Of a DNA stretch of 64,000 bases, positions 32,956-40,640 are shown one piece after another. The stretch is from Actinomadura sp. NAK00032 (GTDB lineage Bacteria > Actinomycetota > Actinomycetes > Streptosporangiales > Streptosporangiaceae): contig NZ_CP054932.1 in the NCBI RefSeq assembly GCF_013364275.1, forward strand, positions 8,990,001 to 9,054,000, written 5' to 3'. Numbering within the stretch: position 1 is the first letter of the stretch; each line of letters opens with the position of its first letter. Under the pieces are notes generated by a model. It had not been told where the DNA came from, did no database searches, and was given only the letters and a program-made list of their open reading frames with translations. Both the position numbers and the translations under genes were made by a program.

Positions 32956-33051
32956 ATGACTGACGCGCTCATCCTCGGCTGCACGTGTTACCCCCTTTTG
33001 ACGGGTGTCATCTCGGATGTCGCTGGAAACGGGGTCACACTGGTTTCACGG
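32956..33051 (+). pseudogene. Glutamate racemase (murI) fragment
   Basis: MTDALILGCTCYPLLTGVIS followed by DVAGNGVTLVS closely follows the second catalytic-Cys region of MurI (usually DTLVLGCTHYPLLTG ... VTLVSSAEETA). The His after the catalytic Cys-Thr is replaced by Cys here, and the protein stops resembling MurI right after VTLVS. About 32 of some 270 residues remain. Confidence 0.7.
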
Positions 33052-33370
33052 CTTGCAGGGCCCCACCGGAAACGGCGACGGCCCCCTGTTGGCGCAGGGA
33101 GCCGTCTGGAACCGAGCCCGAATCCCGGGGACGGGCGGCTACGGTCGCCTCTGGACGTCATGCCGAGCCGGACGACCGCGCCGATGACAGTCGGTGAGCG
33201 GCGGCTCGACACGCATCCGAACGAGAAGTTGTGGTATCGACACCACCGGGACGACCGTTAGCGCGGATTCTCATTCCTCCGCTCGTCATGGCCCAACTCC
33301 CCGCCGGCCCGCTCCTGGACGGCTCTCTCGAAGACGACCCCTGGCCGTCGAGCCCGCGCTGACCGGCACG

Positions 33371-33538
33371 TTGATCAAGTACGCGCGGGTGTCGACCGGA
33401 GCGCAGCGGCTGAACCGGCAGATGCACGCAGTGGAGACGGCCGGGTGCACGCAAGTCTTCGCCGACAAGAAGTCCGGCAGGACGCCGAGCGGGCCGAGTT
33501 GTGCCCCCACGCTGTGGGACCCGGGCCGGGCGACATGA
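33371..33538 (+). pseudogene. Serine resolvase/invertase fragment, frameshifted
   Basis: From TTG at 33371 the frame reads LIKYARVSTGAQRLNRQMHA then VETAGCTQVFADKKSG, the catalytic N terminus of Tn3-type serine recombinases (Ser in YARVSTG). The next expected residues (DAERAELC ... PGDM) appear in another frame, so one base is lost or gained near 33480. The rest of the catalytic domain and the HTH are absent. Confidence 0.75.
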
Positions 33539-33716
33539 CCATGAACCCGACGCGTCCCATGGCACCCGCCCACCTCGACGCGGCCACGTCGCCTCCGTCC
33601 GCCGAAGGTGCATCGCCCGTGTCGTCCGTGTCGCGCGAGGTCGCGCCGCCCACCCGGCCGGACGTCGCGCCATCGGTGGCTGCCGAGGCCGCCGGATATC
33701 CGGTCTTGCTGCTTGC

Positions 33717-34613
33717 CTATGGTTTGCCGGCGCGGCGGCGGTGGCCGGTCAGGTCGGTTGCTTTGATCAGCTTTTCGGGTGCTGATGGCGCGCGCCACAG
33801 TTGGACCAGGTGCTGTTCGTCGGTACCGGCGTCGCGGCCTTGGACGCTTACCCGGGTTCGGTACATGCACGTGGACGGCCAGACCCGGTCGAACTCGATC
33901 AGGGTGACGGCCTGGTGTCCGGGGGCGGCAGCCCGGAGTGTGCCCGTCGTGGGCGGGGGGCCGGGGACATCGATGGTGTGGAACGGCCAGGAGTATTCGG
34001 CGATGTCGTCCCAGGGGTCGGTCTCCAGTGGTGGGGGGCCGTCCAGGAGTTCGGCGGTGAGGTCGACGGCGCCGTTGCGGGTGCCGGTGAGGATGTGGGA
34101 GCGGATGGCGAGCCCGTTGCCTTCGTCCAGCCAGGCGTTGTCGTCGAGGCGGTATGCGCTGACCGGGAAAGGGTGATCGGTGCCTGGTGCGGCGAACAGT
34201 GCATAGCAGCCCAGTTCGTCGATGTGGACGCTGGTGGTGTGATGTTGCGGCGCTGAAGGCTGCGGGGGCGCGGGCAGGTGGTCGCCGAGCCCTTCGCGGA
34301 TGCGGTCACGAAGGCTCCGGGCGAGCGTTGCGTCCTGGGGGTCTAGGCCGGCGCGTTGGAAGGCCGACACGTCGAGAAGTTCGGCGAGCAGAAACCAGTG
34401 ATCGGGCGTCAGCGCCACCGTGACGGTGGTTTCCTCGGGTAATTCGATGGTGCGGTGGCTGGTGTGCTCCCACAGCTCGTAGAAGATCGCACTGTATTCG
34501 TCGGCTTCGGCCGGGTCGCCGCCCTCACGCAGGGACTGGCTGCTGTTGTCCAGTTGACCGACTAGGCGATGACGGTCCTTGAGGCTGACTTCCATCGGAT
34601 AGAGGTCGTTCAT
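33717..34613 (-). CDS. Hypothetical protein, unknown
   Basis: 298 residues from MNDLYPMEVSLKDRHRLVGQ. The N-terminal half is helical (SQSLREGGDPAEADEYSAIF, YELWEHTSHRTIELPE, VTVALTPDHWFLLAELLDVS). The C-terminal half is strand-rich with many Trp, Pro and His residues (DPWDDIAEYSWPFHTIDVPG). No signal peptide, membrane segment or known motif was recognised. It has normal high third-position G+C and good codon structure, so it is likely a real gene although both sides are degenerate. It might be the surviving cargo of an integrated element. Confidence 0.6.
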   Translation of the reverse strand: MNDLYPMEVSLKDRHRLVGQLDNSSQSLREGGDPAEADEYSAIFYELWEHTSHRTIELPEETTVTVALTPDHWFLLAELLDVSAFQRAGLDPQDATLARSLRDRIREGLGDHLPAPPQPSAPQHHTTSVHIDELGCYALFAAPGTDHPFPVSAYRLDDNAWLDEGNGLAIRSHILTGTRNGAVDLTAELLDGPPPLETDPWDDIAEYSWPFHTIDVPGPPPTTGTLRAAAPGHQAVTLIEFDRVWPSTCMYRTRVSVQGRDAGTDEQHLVQLWRAPSAPEKLIKATDLTGHRRRAGKP

Positions 34614-34690
34614 GTTCGGAGATCGTATTTCCCTCGGTGCATGGCCGGCCGACGGAGTACGTGCCCGCCGGTCGGGATAGCGGGTTGTCG

Positions 34691-34912
34691 TCACATATGG
34701 TTCTGGCACTGGGTGAAGGTCGGTGGTGTGGTGGGCGCGTTGGACACCCACACCCAGTAGGAGCCCTGCGGACGCCCCGTGGTGTCGGTGACCTTGCCGG
34801 TGGAGTTGCGCCACAGCCGGTTCCGCTCGTGGAACCTGCGGTTGTCGGCGCCCTGGCAGTCCTGTTCGGTCTTGGGGACGAACCGGCAGCTCCACTGGCC
34901 GACCGTACCCAT
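34691..34912 (-). CDS. Small Cys-containing peptide or gene remnant
   Basis: 73 residues: MGTVGQWSCRFVPKTEQDCQ, then NRLWRNSTGKVTDTTGRPQG and SYWVWVSNAPTTPPTFTQC. The composition is that of a small exported aromatic- and Thr-rich domain with three cysteines, yet there is no signal peptide, so it may be the 3' end of a decayed gene. Not recognised. Confidence 0.35.
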   Translation of the reverse strand: MGTVGQWSCRFVPKTEQDCQGADNRRFHERNRLWRNSTGKVTDTTGRPQGSYWVWVSNAPTTPPTFTQCQNHM

Positions 34913-34920
34913 TCGGCGCC

Positions 34921-35132
34921 TTGCCAGGTCGAGGCCGCACCAAGGACGACGCGCTGTGGATGGAGGTCCAGGACGCGGCCTGCGGGCTTCCGCAGATGCT
35001 GGCGGCCGACTCGTCCAGCGAGACGGGACGGGGCCTGTTCATCGGCTCGACCAGTACGCCCGCTGCTGGGGCATCCGCGCCCTGGCCGGCAACGTCAGCA
35101 AGGTCGTCTTCGCCGTCATCGACCGCACCTGA
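34921..35132 (+). pseudogene. HATPase_c (anti-sigma-like) gene remnant, frameshifted
   Basis: The plus strand reads KDDALWMEVQDAACGLPQML, then SETGRGLFI, the G-box end of RsbW-like ATPases. One frame over it continues LDQYARCWGIRALAGNVSKV and VFAVIDRT-stop, the usual C terminus. A single missing base near 35044 explains the shift. The N-box half is missing upstream. Compare the intact relative at 11038. Confidence 0.7.
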
Positions 35133-35243
35133 AAACCAGCGAAGGGACGACCTGCGGGGAGGGCCTCGGGGTCGTCCTTCGCTTCCGGCGGTGACGTCGG
35201 CACGGCCCTGGCTGGGGAGTTCGGGCCGTCCCCCGTCACCGCC

Positions 35244-35287
35244 GGCCCTGCCTCTCTGCTTCGTCCCCGGAGCAGAGAGGCAGGGCC
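35244..35287. terminator. Strong 17-bp hairpin terminator
   Basis: GGCCCTGCCTCTCTGCT (35244-35260) is the exact reverse complement of 35271-35287, with a 10-base loop. It lies about 115 bases beyond the stop of the WD40 kinase gene on the reverse strand and may serve both directions. Confidence 0.8.
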
Positions 35288-35403
35288 ACTTACGGAAGTC
35301 GGGGAGGCTGCGCTCGCGGCTGACACAGCGCTGTCTGCCGCCTCGCGTTCAGCGCTCTGTTGCGCTGGTTGGTGTTGCAGGGCGTTGGCCTCTGACGGTG
35401 GTT

Positions 35404-37341
35404 TTAGGCGGGGGTTTGGTGGGGGGTGGGTGGGAGGTGCCATAGGCGTACGGCGTTGTCGGAGCCTGCGGTGGCTAGGGCTTTGCCGTCAGGGCTGAAG
35501 GCCACCGAGCGGATGGTGCCCTCGTCGCCGCCGATGCGGTCGCCCTGGGGTTTGCCGGTGGCCACGTCCCATAGCTGCACTGTCTGGTCTGAGCTGCCGG
35601 TGGCCAGGGTCTTGCCGTCCGGGCTGAACACCACCGCGTTGACGTCTTCCGTGTGGTTGACGAAGGACTGGGGGAGCTGGGTTCGGGCGGCCACGTCCCA
35701 CAGGCGCACGTCGTCCTGCTTTTTCTCGCCGGCACCGGCCAGCAGCTTGCCGTCCGGGCTGAACGCCACCGCTAGGACGCCGGTGGTGTCGCCTTTGATG
35801 GCGCGGGCGCGGGGCTTGCGGCCTGATACGTCCCACAACACCACGTCGTAGGCGTCTCCCGCCAGCGTCCTGCCGTGCGGGCTGAACGCGATCGTGTCGA
35901 AGGTGCCGCGTTGTTCGAGGGGGCCGCCGATGGGTCTGCGGGTGGACGCGTTCCACAGCAGGAGGCTGCCCACGTCCGCGGTGGCCAGCAGTTTGCCGTC
36001 AGGGCTGAAGGCCACCCCCCTGACCGGGTCCTCGTGTTCGGTGAGGGGTTTGCCGATGGGTTTGCGGGTGGCCACGTCCCACACGCGCACGGTCGTGTCC
36101 CGGCTGCCGGTGGCCAGGGTCTTGCCGTCGGGGCTGAACGCCAGGGATGTGACGTCTTTCTCGTGGCCGGTGAGGGGTGCGCCGAGGGGTGTGCGGGTGG
36201 CGACGTCCCACAACCGAACTGTGCGGTCGTCGCTTGCGGAGGCGAGGATTCTGCCGTCCGGGCTGAACGCCACTGCGTTGACGGAGAGGGTGTGGCCGGC
36301 CAGCGGTTGTCCGATGAGGAACGGTGCGGTGGGGGAAGGTGATTTGCGGGGGCGTCCTGACCCGTTCTCCTGGGTCGCGGCGTAGCCGACGGGGACGGCC
36401 AAGGCGAGGGCCGCGATGCCCGCGGTGACGAGATAGGTGCGGCGGGAGAGTTGCGGGAGCGGTGGGACGGCGAGGTCCGGGGCCGGCAGGGCCGGTTCCG
36501 TGGCGGCAGGTGCGGCGGGGGCCGCTCCGGCGAGGGCTGCGAGGGTGGCTGCGGCGGCCTGCGCGGTGGGACGGTGCCGGGGGTCGAGGCGCATTAGGTC
36601 GCGCAGGATCGGCGCCAGCCGCCGGGCACGCTGGACGGGAGCCGGGTCGCCCCGGGAGATGGCCAGCAGCAGCGCCGCCATGGAGCCGCCGGTGAACGCG
36701 GGACGGCCCTCGACGGCGGCGTACAGCGTGGCGCCCAGGGACCACATGTCGGAGGCGGCGGTCGCCTCCCGGTCGTTGACCTGTTCAGGGGACAGATAGG
36801 CGGGGGTGCCCAGCAGCGCGCCCGTGGCGGTGAGGGTGGTCTCGCCGGGGACGACCGCGAGCCCGAAGTCGGACACCACGACCCGCCGTCCCTCCAGGAG
36901 GATGTTGGCGGGCTTGATGTCGCGGTGCACGATCCCCGCCTGGTGCGCGACTGCCAGCGCCTCGGCGATCTGCGCGCCGATGCGGGCGGTCTCCGCCTCG
37001 TCCAGCGGGCCGTGGTCGCGGAGGAGATCGGCGAGGGAGCGGCCCCGGACCAGTTCCATGACGATCCAGGGCAGGCCGTCGTCGTCGTGGAACTGGTCGT
37101 GGACGGTGATGACGCCGGGGTGCTTGAGCATTCCGACGGAGCGCGCCTCCCGCTCCATGCGCGCGACGAGTTGCTCGCGCTCCCCGGCCGCCAGGCCCAG
37201 GGGGAGTTTGAGCTGTTTGAGCGCCACGTCCCGGCGCATGCGTTCGTCGTGCGCGCGCCAGACGGCGCCCATTCCGCCCTCGCCCAGTACCTCGAGCAGC
37301 CGGTACCGGCCGAGCACGACCTTTCCCACGTCCTGCGTCAC
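35404..37341 (-). CDS. Ser/Thr protein kinase with C-terminal seven-bladed WD40 propeller
   Basis: 645 residues. The kinase domain is at about 12-265: LGEGGMGAVWRA, the catalytic Lys in VALKQL, HRDIKPANILL, VSDFGLAVV and SPEQVND. An Ala/Pro linker leads to one membrane helix (YLVTAGIAALALAVPVGYAA, near 310-330). Seven WD40 repeats follow, each with an AFSPDGK-like and an RLWDVAT-like motif, enough for one complete beta-propeller, predicted outside the membrane. Actinomycete WD40 kinases are known but their ligands are not. It follows the P450 gene in the same direction after 52 bases. Confidence 0.92.
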   Translation of the reverse strand: MTQDVGKVVLGRYRLLEVLGEGGMGAVWRAHDERMRRDVALKQLKLPLGLAAGEREQLVARMEREARSVGMLKHPGVITVHDQFHDDDGLPWIVMELVRGRSLADLLRDHGPLDEAETARIGAQIAEALAVAHQAGIVHRDIKPANILLEGRRVVVSDFGLAVVPGETTLTATGALLGTPAYLSPEQVNDREATAASDMWSLGATLYAAVEGRPAFTGGSMAALLLAISRGDPAPVQRARRLAPILRDLMRLDPRHRPTAQAAAATLAALAGAAPAAPAATEPALPAPDLAVPPLPQLSRRTYLVTAGIAALALAVPVGYAATQENGSGRPRKSPSPTAPFLIGQPLAGHTLSVNAVAFSPDGRILASASDDRTVRLWDVATRTPLGAPLTGHEKDVTSLAFSPDGKTLATGSRDTTVRVWDVATRKPIGKPLTEHEDPVRGVAFSPDGKLLATADVGSLLLWNASTRRPIGGPLEQRGTFDTIAFSPHGRTLAGDAYDVVLWDVSGRKPRARAIKGDTTGVLAVAFSPDGKLLAGAGEKKQDDVRLWDVAARTQLPQSFVNHTEDVNAVVFSPDGKTLATGSSDQTVQLWDVATGKPQGDRIGGDEGTIRSVAFSPDGKALATAGSDNAVRLWHLPPTPHQTPA

Positions 37342-37393
37342 AGTGGCACATTAGTCACACCGGCCCGTGCCCGGTAGCGTCTCGCGGCGGCCG

Positions 37394-38728
37394 TCACGCG
37401 GGGGTGCGGGGACGGGCGGCGGGCGGGGTGAAGGTGCACGGGAGGCGCTTGTAGCCGTTGATGAAGCCGGACATCAGGCGGTCGGGGTCGCCGGCGGCGA
37501 TGTCGGGCAGGCGTGTGAACAGCTCGCGGAACATCACGGTGATCTCGCGGCGGGCCAGGTTGGCGCCGAGGCAGAAGTGCGGGCCGGGGCCGCCGAAGCC
37601 GACGTGCGGGTTCGGTGAGCGCAGGATGTCGAAGCGGTCCGGGTCGGTGAAGACGGCCTCGTCGCGGTTGGCGGACCAGTAGAACAGCGTCACCCGCTCG
37701 CCCTTGCGGTAGGTGTGGCCGTTCATCTCGTAGTCGCGGGTGAGGTTGCGGCGCATGAAGATGACGGGGCTGCTGTAGCGGACGATCTCCTCGATGGCGC
37801 CGCCGATGCGTCCGTCGAAGTCCGCGAGGAGAAGTTCGCGCTGGTCGGGGTGCTCGGTGAACAGCTTCAGGCCGTGCGCGATCGCGTTGCGCGTGGTCTC
37901 GTTGCCGGCGACGACGAGCAGTAGGAAGAAGGCGGCGAACTCGCGTGGGCTGAGCCGCTCGCCGTCGACGTTGGCGTTGACGAGCGCCGAGGTCAGGTCG
38001 TCGGTGGGCGTGGCCCGGCGCTGCCGTCCGAGCTTGAACGCCAGCCGGTGCAGCCGCCAGCCCGCCGACGCCACGGTGCCCAGCATGCGCATCGTGGCCA
38101 GTCGGCCGATCTTCGCCTTGCCGCCGCCGTAGTCGAAGGTGGCGCCGACGTACTCGGGGTCGCTGTAGCCGACGATGACGTTCGTCCACTCGACGACCCG
38201 GCGGTGGTGCTCGACGGGGATGCCGAGCATGTCGCAGATGACCTCGACCGGCAGCCGCGCCGCGCACCGGGACACGAAGTCGCCGCCGCCCGCCTCGATC
38301 AGCTCGTCCACGATCCGGGCGGCGCGGCGCGCGATGTCGTCCTCGGCCTTGGCGAGCATCTTCGGGGTGAACGCCCGGGACACGATCCGGCGGATCTTGG
38401 CGTGCCGCGGGTCGTCCATGTCGATCATCGAGTTGAAGTACTTGTCCATCCAGCGGGGCATGTCGGCCGGGCTGGTGGCGCTGGGCTCGCTGCTGAACAC
38501 CTCGGGGTGGCGACTGGCCTCCGTCACCTCGGCATGGTGGGTCAGCGCCCAGGATCCCGGGCTCTGCGGGAGGAAGGGCAGCTTCGGCAGGACGAGGAAC
38601 ACCGGCTTCGGCTGGGCGCGCAGCACCGCGAACGCCGCCGCCCGCTCGTCGAGGGGGCGGGTCCAGAAGCGCAGGTCGCTCAGGTCGATGTCCCCCGGCG
38701 TCAGCTTTCGGGGGGTCTCGGTGGCCAT
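37394..38728 (-). CDS. Cytochrome P450
   Basis: 444 residues. I-helix VVAGNETTRNAI (near 255), K-helix EEIVRY (ExxR), and heme-binding FGGPGPHFCLGANLARRE with the Cys ligand near residue 385. The substrate-channel segment MIDMDDPRHAKIRRIVSRAF is conserved. It is a soluble monooxygenase of the CYP125/CYP142-like broad group that hydroxylates hydrophobic compounds; there is no ferredoxin gene adjacent. The start ATG faces the divergent TetR gene, with an 18-base palindrome between them, so it is probably repressed by that TetR and induced by its substrate. Confidence 0.92.
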   Translation of the reverse strand: MATETPRKLTPGDIDLSDLRFWTRPLDERAAAFAVLRAQPKPVFLVLPKLPFLPQSPGSWALTHHAEVTEASRHPEVFSSEPSATSPADMPRWMDKYFNSMIDMDDPRHAKIRRIVSRAFTPKMLAKAEDDIARRAARIVDELIEAGGGDFVSRCAARLPVEVICDMLGIPVEHHRRVVEWTNVIVGYSDPEYVGATFDYGGGKAKIGRLATMRMLGTVASAGWRLHRLAFKLGRQRRATPTDDLTSALVNANVDGERLSPREFAAFFLLLVVAGNETTRNAIAHGLKLFTEHPDQRELLLADFDGRIGGAIEEIVRYSSPVIFMRRNLTRDYEMNGHTYRKGERVTLFYWSANRDEAVFTDPDRFDILRSPNPHVGFGGPGPHFCLGANLARREITVMFRELFTRLPDIAAGDPDRLMSGFINGYKRLPCTFTPPAARPRTPA

Positions 38729-38773
38729 CGGACCTCACGCTCCCGGTCTCGTCCGCGATTCTGGTGAAGCGTC

Positions 38774-38791
38774 ACACCAGATATCTGGTGT
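38774..38791. promoter_or_regulatory. TetR operator between P450 and TetR genes
   Basis: ACACCAGATATCTGGTGT is a perfect 18-base palindrome in the 116-base divergent intergenic region. A partial second copy of the core, CCAGATCTG, lies about 10 bases on (near 38801). Confidence 0.75.
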
Positions 38792-38844
38792 TCAGCGTCC
38801 CCAGATCTGCGGGTGAAGTCAAGGGATGGGGCACAATCTGGGCT

Positions 38845-39498
38845 GTGACCTCCGAGCCCGCACCCGCGCGCCCGTACGGCGGCGTGCCCGCCGACCAGCG
38901 CCGCGCCCGCCGCCGCGCCGCGCTGCTGGCGGCCGGGCTGGAACTGCTCGGCACCGAGGGGCTGGCCGCCACGACCGTCCGGAAGGTGTGCGCGGAGGCC
39001 GGGCTCAACGACCGCTACTTCTACGAGAGCTTCCCGGATCGGGACGCCCTGCTCCTCGCGGTCGTCGACGACCAGGTCGCCCTGGGCACGGACGTGATCC
39101 TCTCGGCCGCCCACCGGGCGCCCCGGCAGCCGCAGGCCCGCACCCGCGCCGCGGTGACCGCCGTCCTCGACTTCCTGACCGGCGACCCGCGCCGCGCCCA
39201 CATCCTCACCCACGCGTTCCCCGCCTCGCCGCTGCTCCAGCGGCGCCGCATCGAGATCGTCCGGACGCTGGCCGCGATCTTCGCCGCCGAGACCCACGCG
39301 ACCCTGGACCAGGTCCTGCTGCCCGACATCGACCTGGAGATGACCGGCCTGACGCTCACGGCCGGCCTGTGGGACCTGTTCACCACCTGGTTCCGCGGAG
39401 ACCTCGGCATCGGCCGCGACCATCTGATCGACTACACCGTGGCCCTCGTCCTGAGCACCACCGAACTGGCCACTCCCCTGCACAACCGCCTCCACTGA
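38845..39498 (+). CDS. TetR family regulator divergent from P450
   Basis: 217 residues from a GTG at 38845 (a longer frame from 38764 would run through the operator and is unlikely). HTH: RRRAALLAAGLELLGTEGLA, then TTVRKVCAEAGLNDRYFYES and PDRDALLLAVV. The C-terminal domain (HILTHAFPASPLLQRRRIEI, TGLTLTAGLWDLFTTWFRGD) is a ligand-binding fold. The 18-base palindrome at 38774 lies between it and the P450, so it probably represses both genes. Confidence 0.88.
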   Translation: MTSEPAPARPYGGVPADQRRARRRAALLAAGLELLGTEGLAATTVRKVCAEAGLNDRYFYESFPDRDALLLAVVDDQVALGTDVILSAAHRAPRQPQARTRAAVTAVLDFLTGDPRRAHILTHAFPASPLLQRRRIEIVRTLAAIFAAETHATLDQVLLPDIDLEMTGLTLTAGLWDLFTTWFRGDLGIGRDHLIDYTVALVLSTTELATPLHNRLH

Positions 39499-39561
39499 GA
39501 CCGCTCCACTCTCCAGGGGCTTGCGAGGGGTGGCGTTTAGACTTCCGGCGGGAGGTGGGTG

Positions 39562-40014
39562 ATGACGATTCCGGGGCCCGGTGGGCTGGGGATGGCCGAC
39601 GCGCTGGTCCGGCTGTCGCATCTGGTGCAGCACGTGTTCGCCGACGTCGCCCGGGACCACGGCCTCACCTCGCAGCATTTGCAGCTGGTGTGCATGCTGC
39701 TGGACGAGCCGCTCGGGATGACCGATCTGAGCCGGTTGATGCATCTGGAGCGGTCCAGCATGACCGGCCTGGTGGACCGGGTGGAGAAGCGCGGACTGGT
39801 CGCCCGGGTGGCCGATCCGGCCGACCGGCGGGCCTGGCGCGTCGCGTTGACCGAAGACGGCGCGGGGCTCGCCGGCCGGGCGCACGACGATGTCGTCGCA
39901 CGGCTGGACTCGATGGTGGAACGGCTGGAGCGCGACGACCGCGACCGGCTGGCGTCAGCGGTCGCGCTGATCCTGGCCGAGCAGGGCTTCGTCCGGCCGG
40001 CCGCCGTGACGTGA
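39562..40014 (+). CDS. MarR family regulator
   Basis: 150 residues from the ATG at 39562; GGAGG lies 6 bases upstream. Winged-helix features are VFADVARDHGLTSQHLQLVC, LGMTDLSRLMHLERSSMTGL, VDRVEKRGLVARVADPADRR and VALTEDGAGLAGRAHDDVVA. It is the only regulator close to the MFS pump at 40641, which is on the other strand, and could control it; MarR proteins often regulate pumps in response to phenolic compounds. The dimerisation helices are complete. Confidence 0.88.
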   Translation: MTIPGPGGLGMADALVRLSHLVQHVFADVARDHGLTSQHLQLVCMLLDEPLGMTDLSRLMHLERSSMTGLVDRVEKRGLVARVADPADRRAWRVALTEDGAGLAGRAHDDVVARLDSMVERLERDDRDRLASAVALILAEQGFVRPAAVT

Positions 40015-40035
40015 GACCCGCTCGACGCCCGTGAG

Positions 40036-40110
40036 CCGGTCAGGCACGGCGTTGCCGGTCAGGCACGGCATTACTGGTCAGGCACGGCGTTGCCGGTAAG
40101 GCTCGGCGTT
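40036..40110. repeat. Four imperfect 19-base tandem repeats
   Basis: The unit CCGGTCAGGCACGGCGTTG occurs four times (40036, 40055, 40074, 40093), with one to three changes in later copies. It sits in the 193-base gap between the MarR and PPOX genes, downstream of both. Nothing else is seen in the gap. Confidence 0.8.
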
Positions 40111-40207
40111 CGACCTCGACCAGTTTCCGGACGGCCGGGGCCGTCTCCGCCCCGAGCCATGGGCGGTCGGGACGATGGTGGCGGCGAAGCGCAGGCGGTG
40201 CCCGTAG

Positions 40208-40615
40208 TCAGGCATGTCCGCCCCCGGCCACGTCGCGGGACCGGTAGGTGGCCTCGATGGTCGGGCCGTCGTGGAGCCCCCAGCTGATGACGCGCTCGGG
40301 GATCAGGCGGATGTGCGCCGCCGGGCCGGGGACGGCCTCCGCGCGGCCTCGGATCTCGACTCCGCGCGGCCGCCACGGCGGCAGCACGTCGTCGATGACC
40401 AGGGCCGCGCGGCCGGTCGCGGCCACGTCGCGGAACTTCTTGGACCGGACGAGGCCGCGGCCCCCGATCTCGATGAAGGTCGCGCTCGGATCGAGGGACC
40501 AGCCCAGGGGCACCACGTGCGGGACGCCGTCCGCCCCGACCGTGGCGAGCCGCCCGAGCCGGCGCGGGTCTCCGTCGCGCAGGTAGGCGAGTTCGGCCGT
40601 GCTGAAGACGCTCAT
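40208..40615 (-). CDS. PPOX-class F420-dependent protein (MSMEG_5819-like)
   Basis: 135 residues starting at MSVFSTAELAYLRDGDPRRL. GRLATVGADGVPHVVPLGWS matches the opening of the TIGR04023-type PPOX subfamily. IEIGGRGLVRSKKFRDVAAT and AALVIDDVLPPWRPRGVEIR are its core strands, and the closing ISWGLHDGPTIEATYRSRDV is also typical. It uses F420 or flavin on an unknown substrate. It lies 25 bases after the MFS pump stop, so it is likely in the same operon. Confidence 0.85.
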   Translation of the reverse strand: MSVFSTAELAYLRDGDPRRLGRLATVGADGVPHVVPLGWSLDPSATFIEIGGRGLVRSKKFRDVAATGRAALVIDDVLPPWRPRGVEIRGRAEAVPGPAAHIRLIPERVISWGLHDGPTIEATYRSRDVAGGGHA

Positions 40616-40640
40616 GCTCTGTCTCACTCGGTGGTCGGTC

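Larger units (their letters stand above)
32390..33716. other. Gene-poor degenerate stretch
   Basis: About 1.3 kb without a convincing intact gene. Reading all frames gives three separate plus-strand protein fragments (AraC/cupin type, glutamate racemase, serine resolvase), listed separately, divided by unrecognisable sequence. The longest open frame across it (32653-33261) joins unrelated fragments and is not a gene. No inverted repeats marking a mobile element were found. Confidence 0.7.

Noticed and set aside
40036..40110. Possible CRISPR or att repeats
   Set aside because: Direct tandem units without spacers and no recombinase gene nearby.
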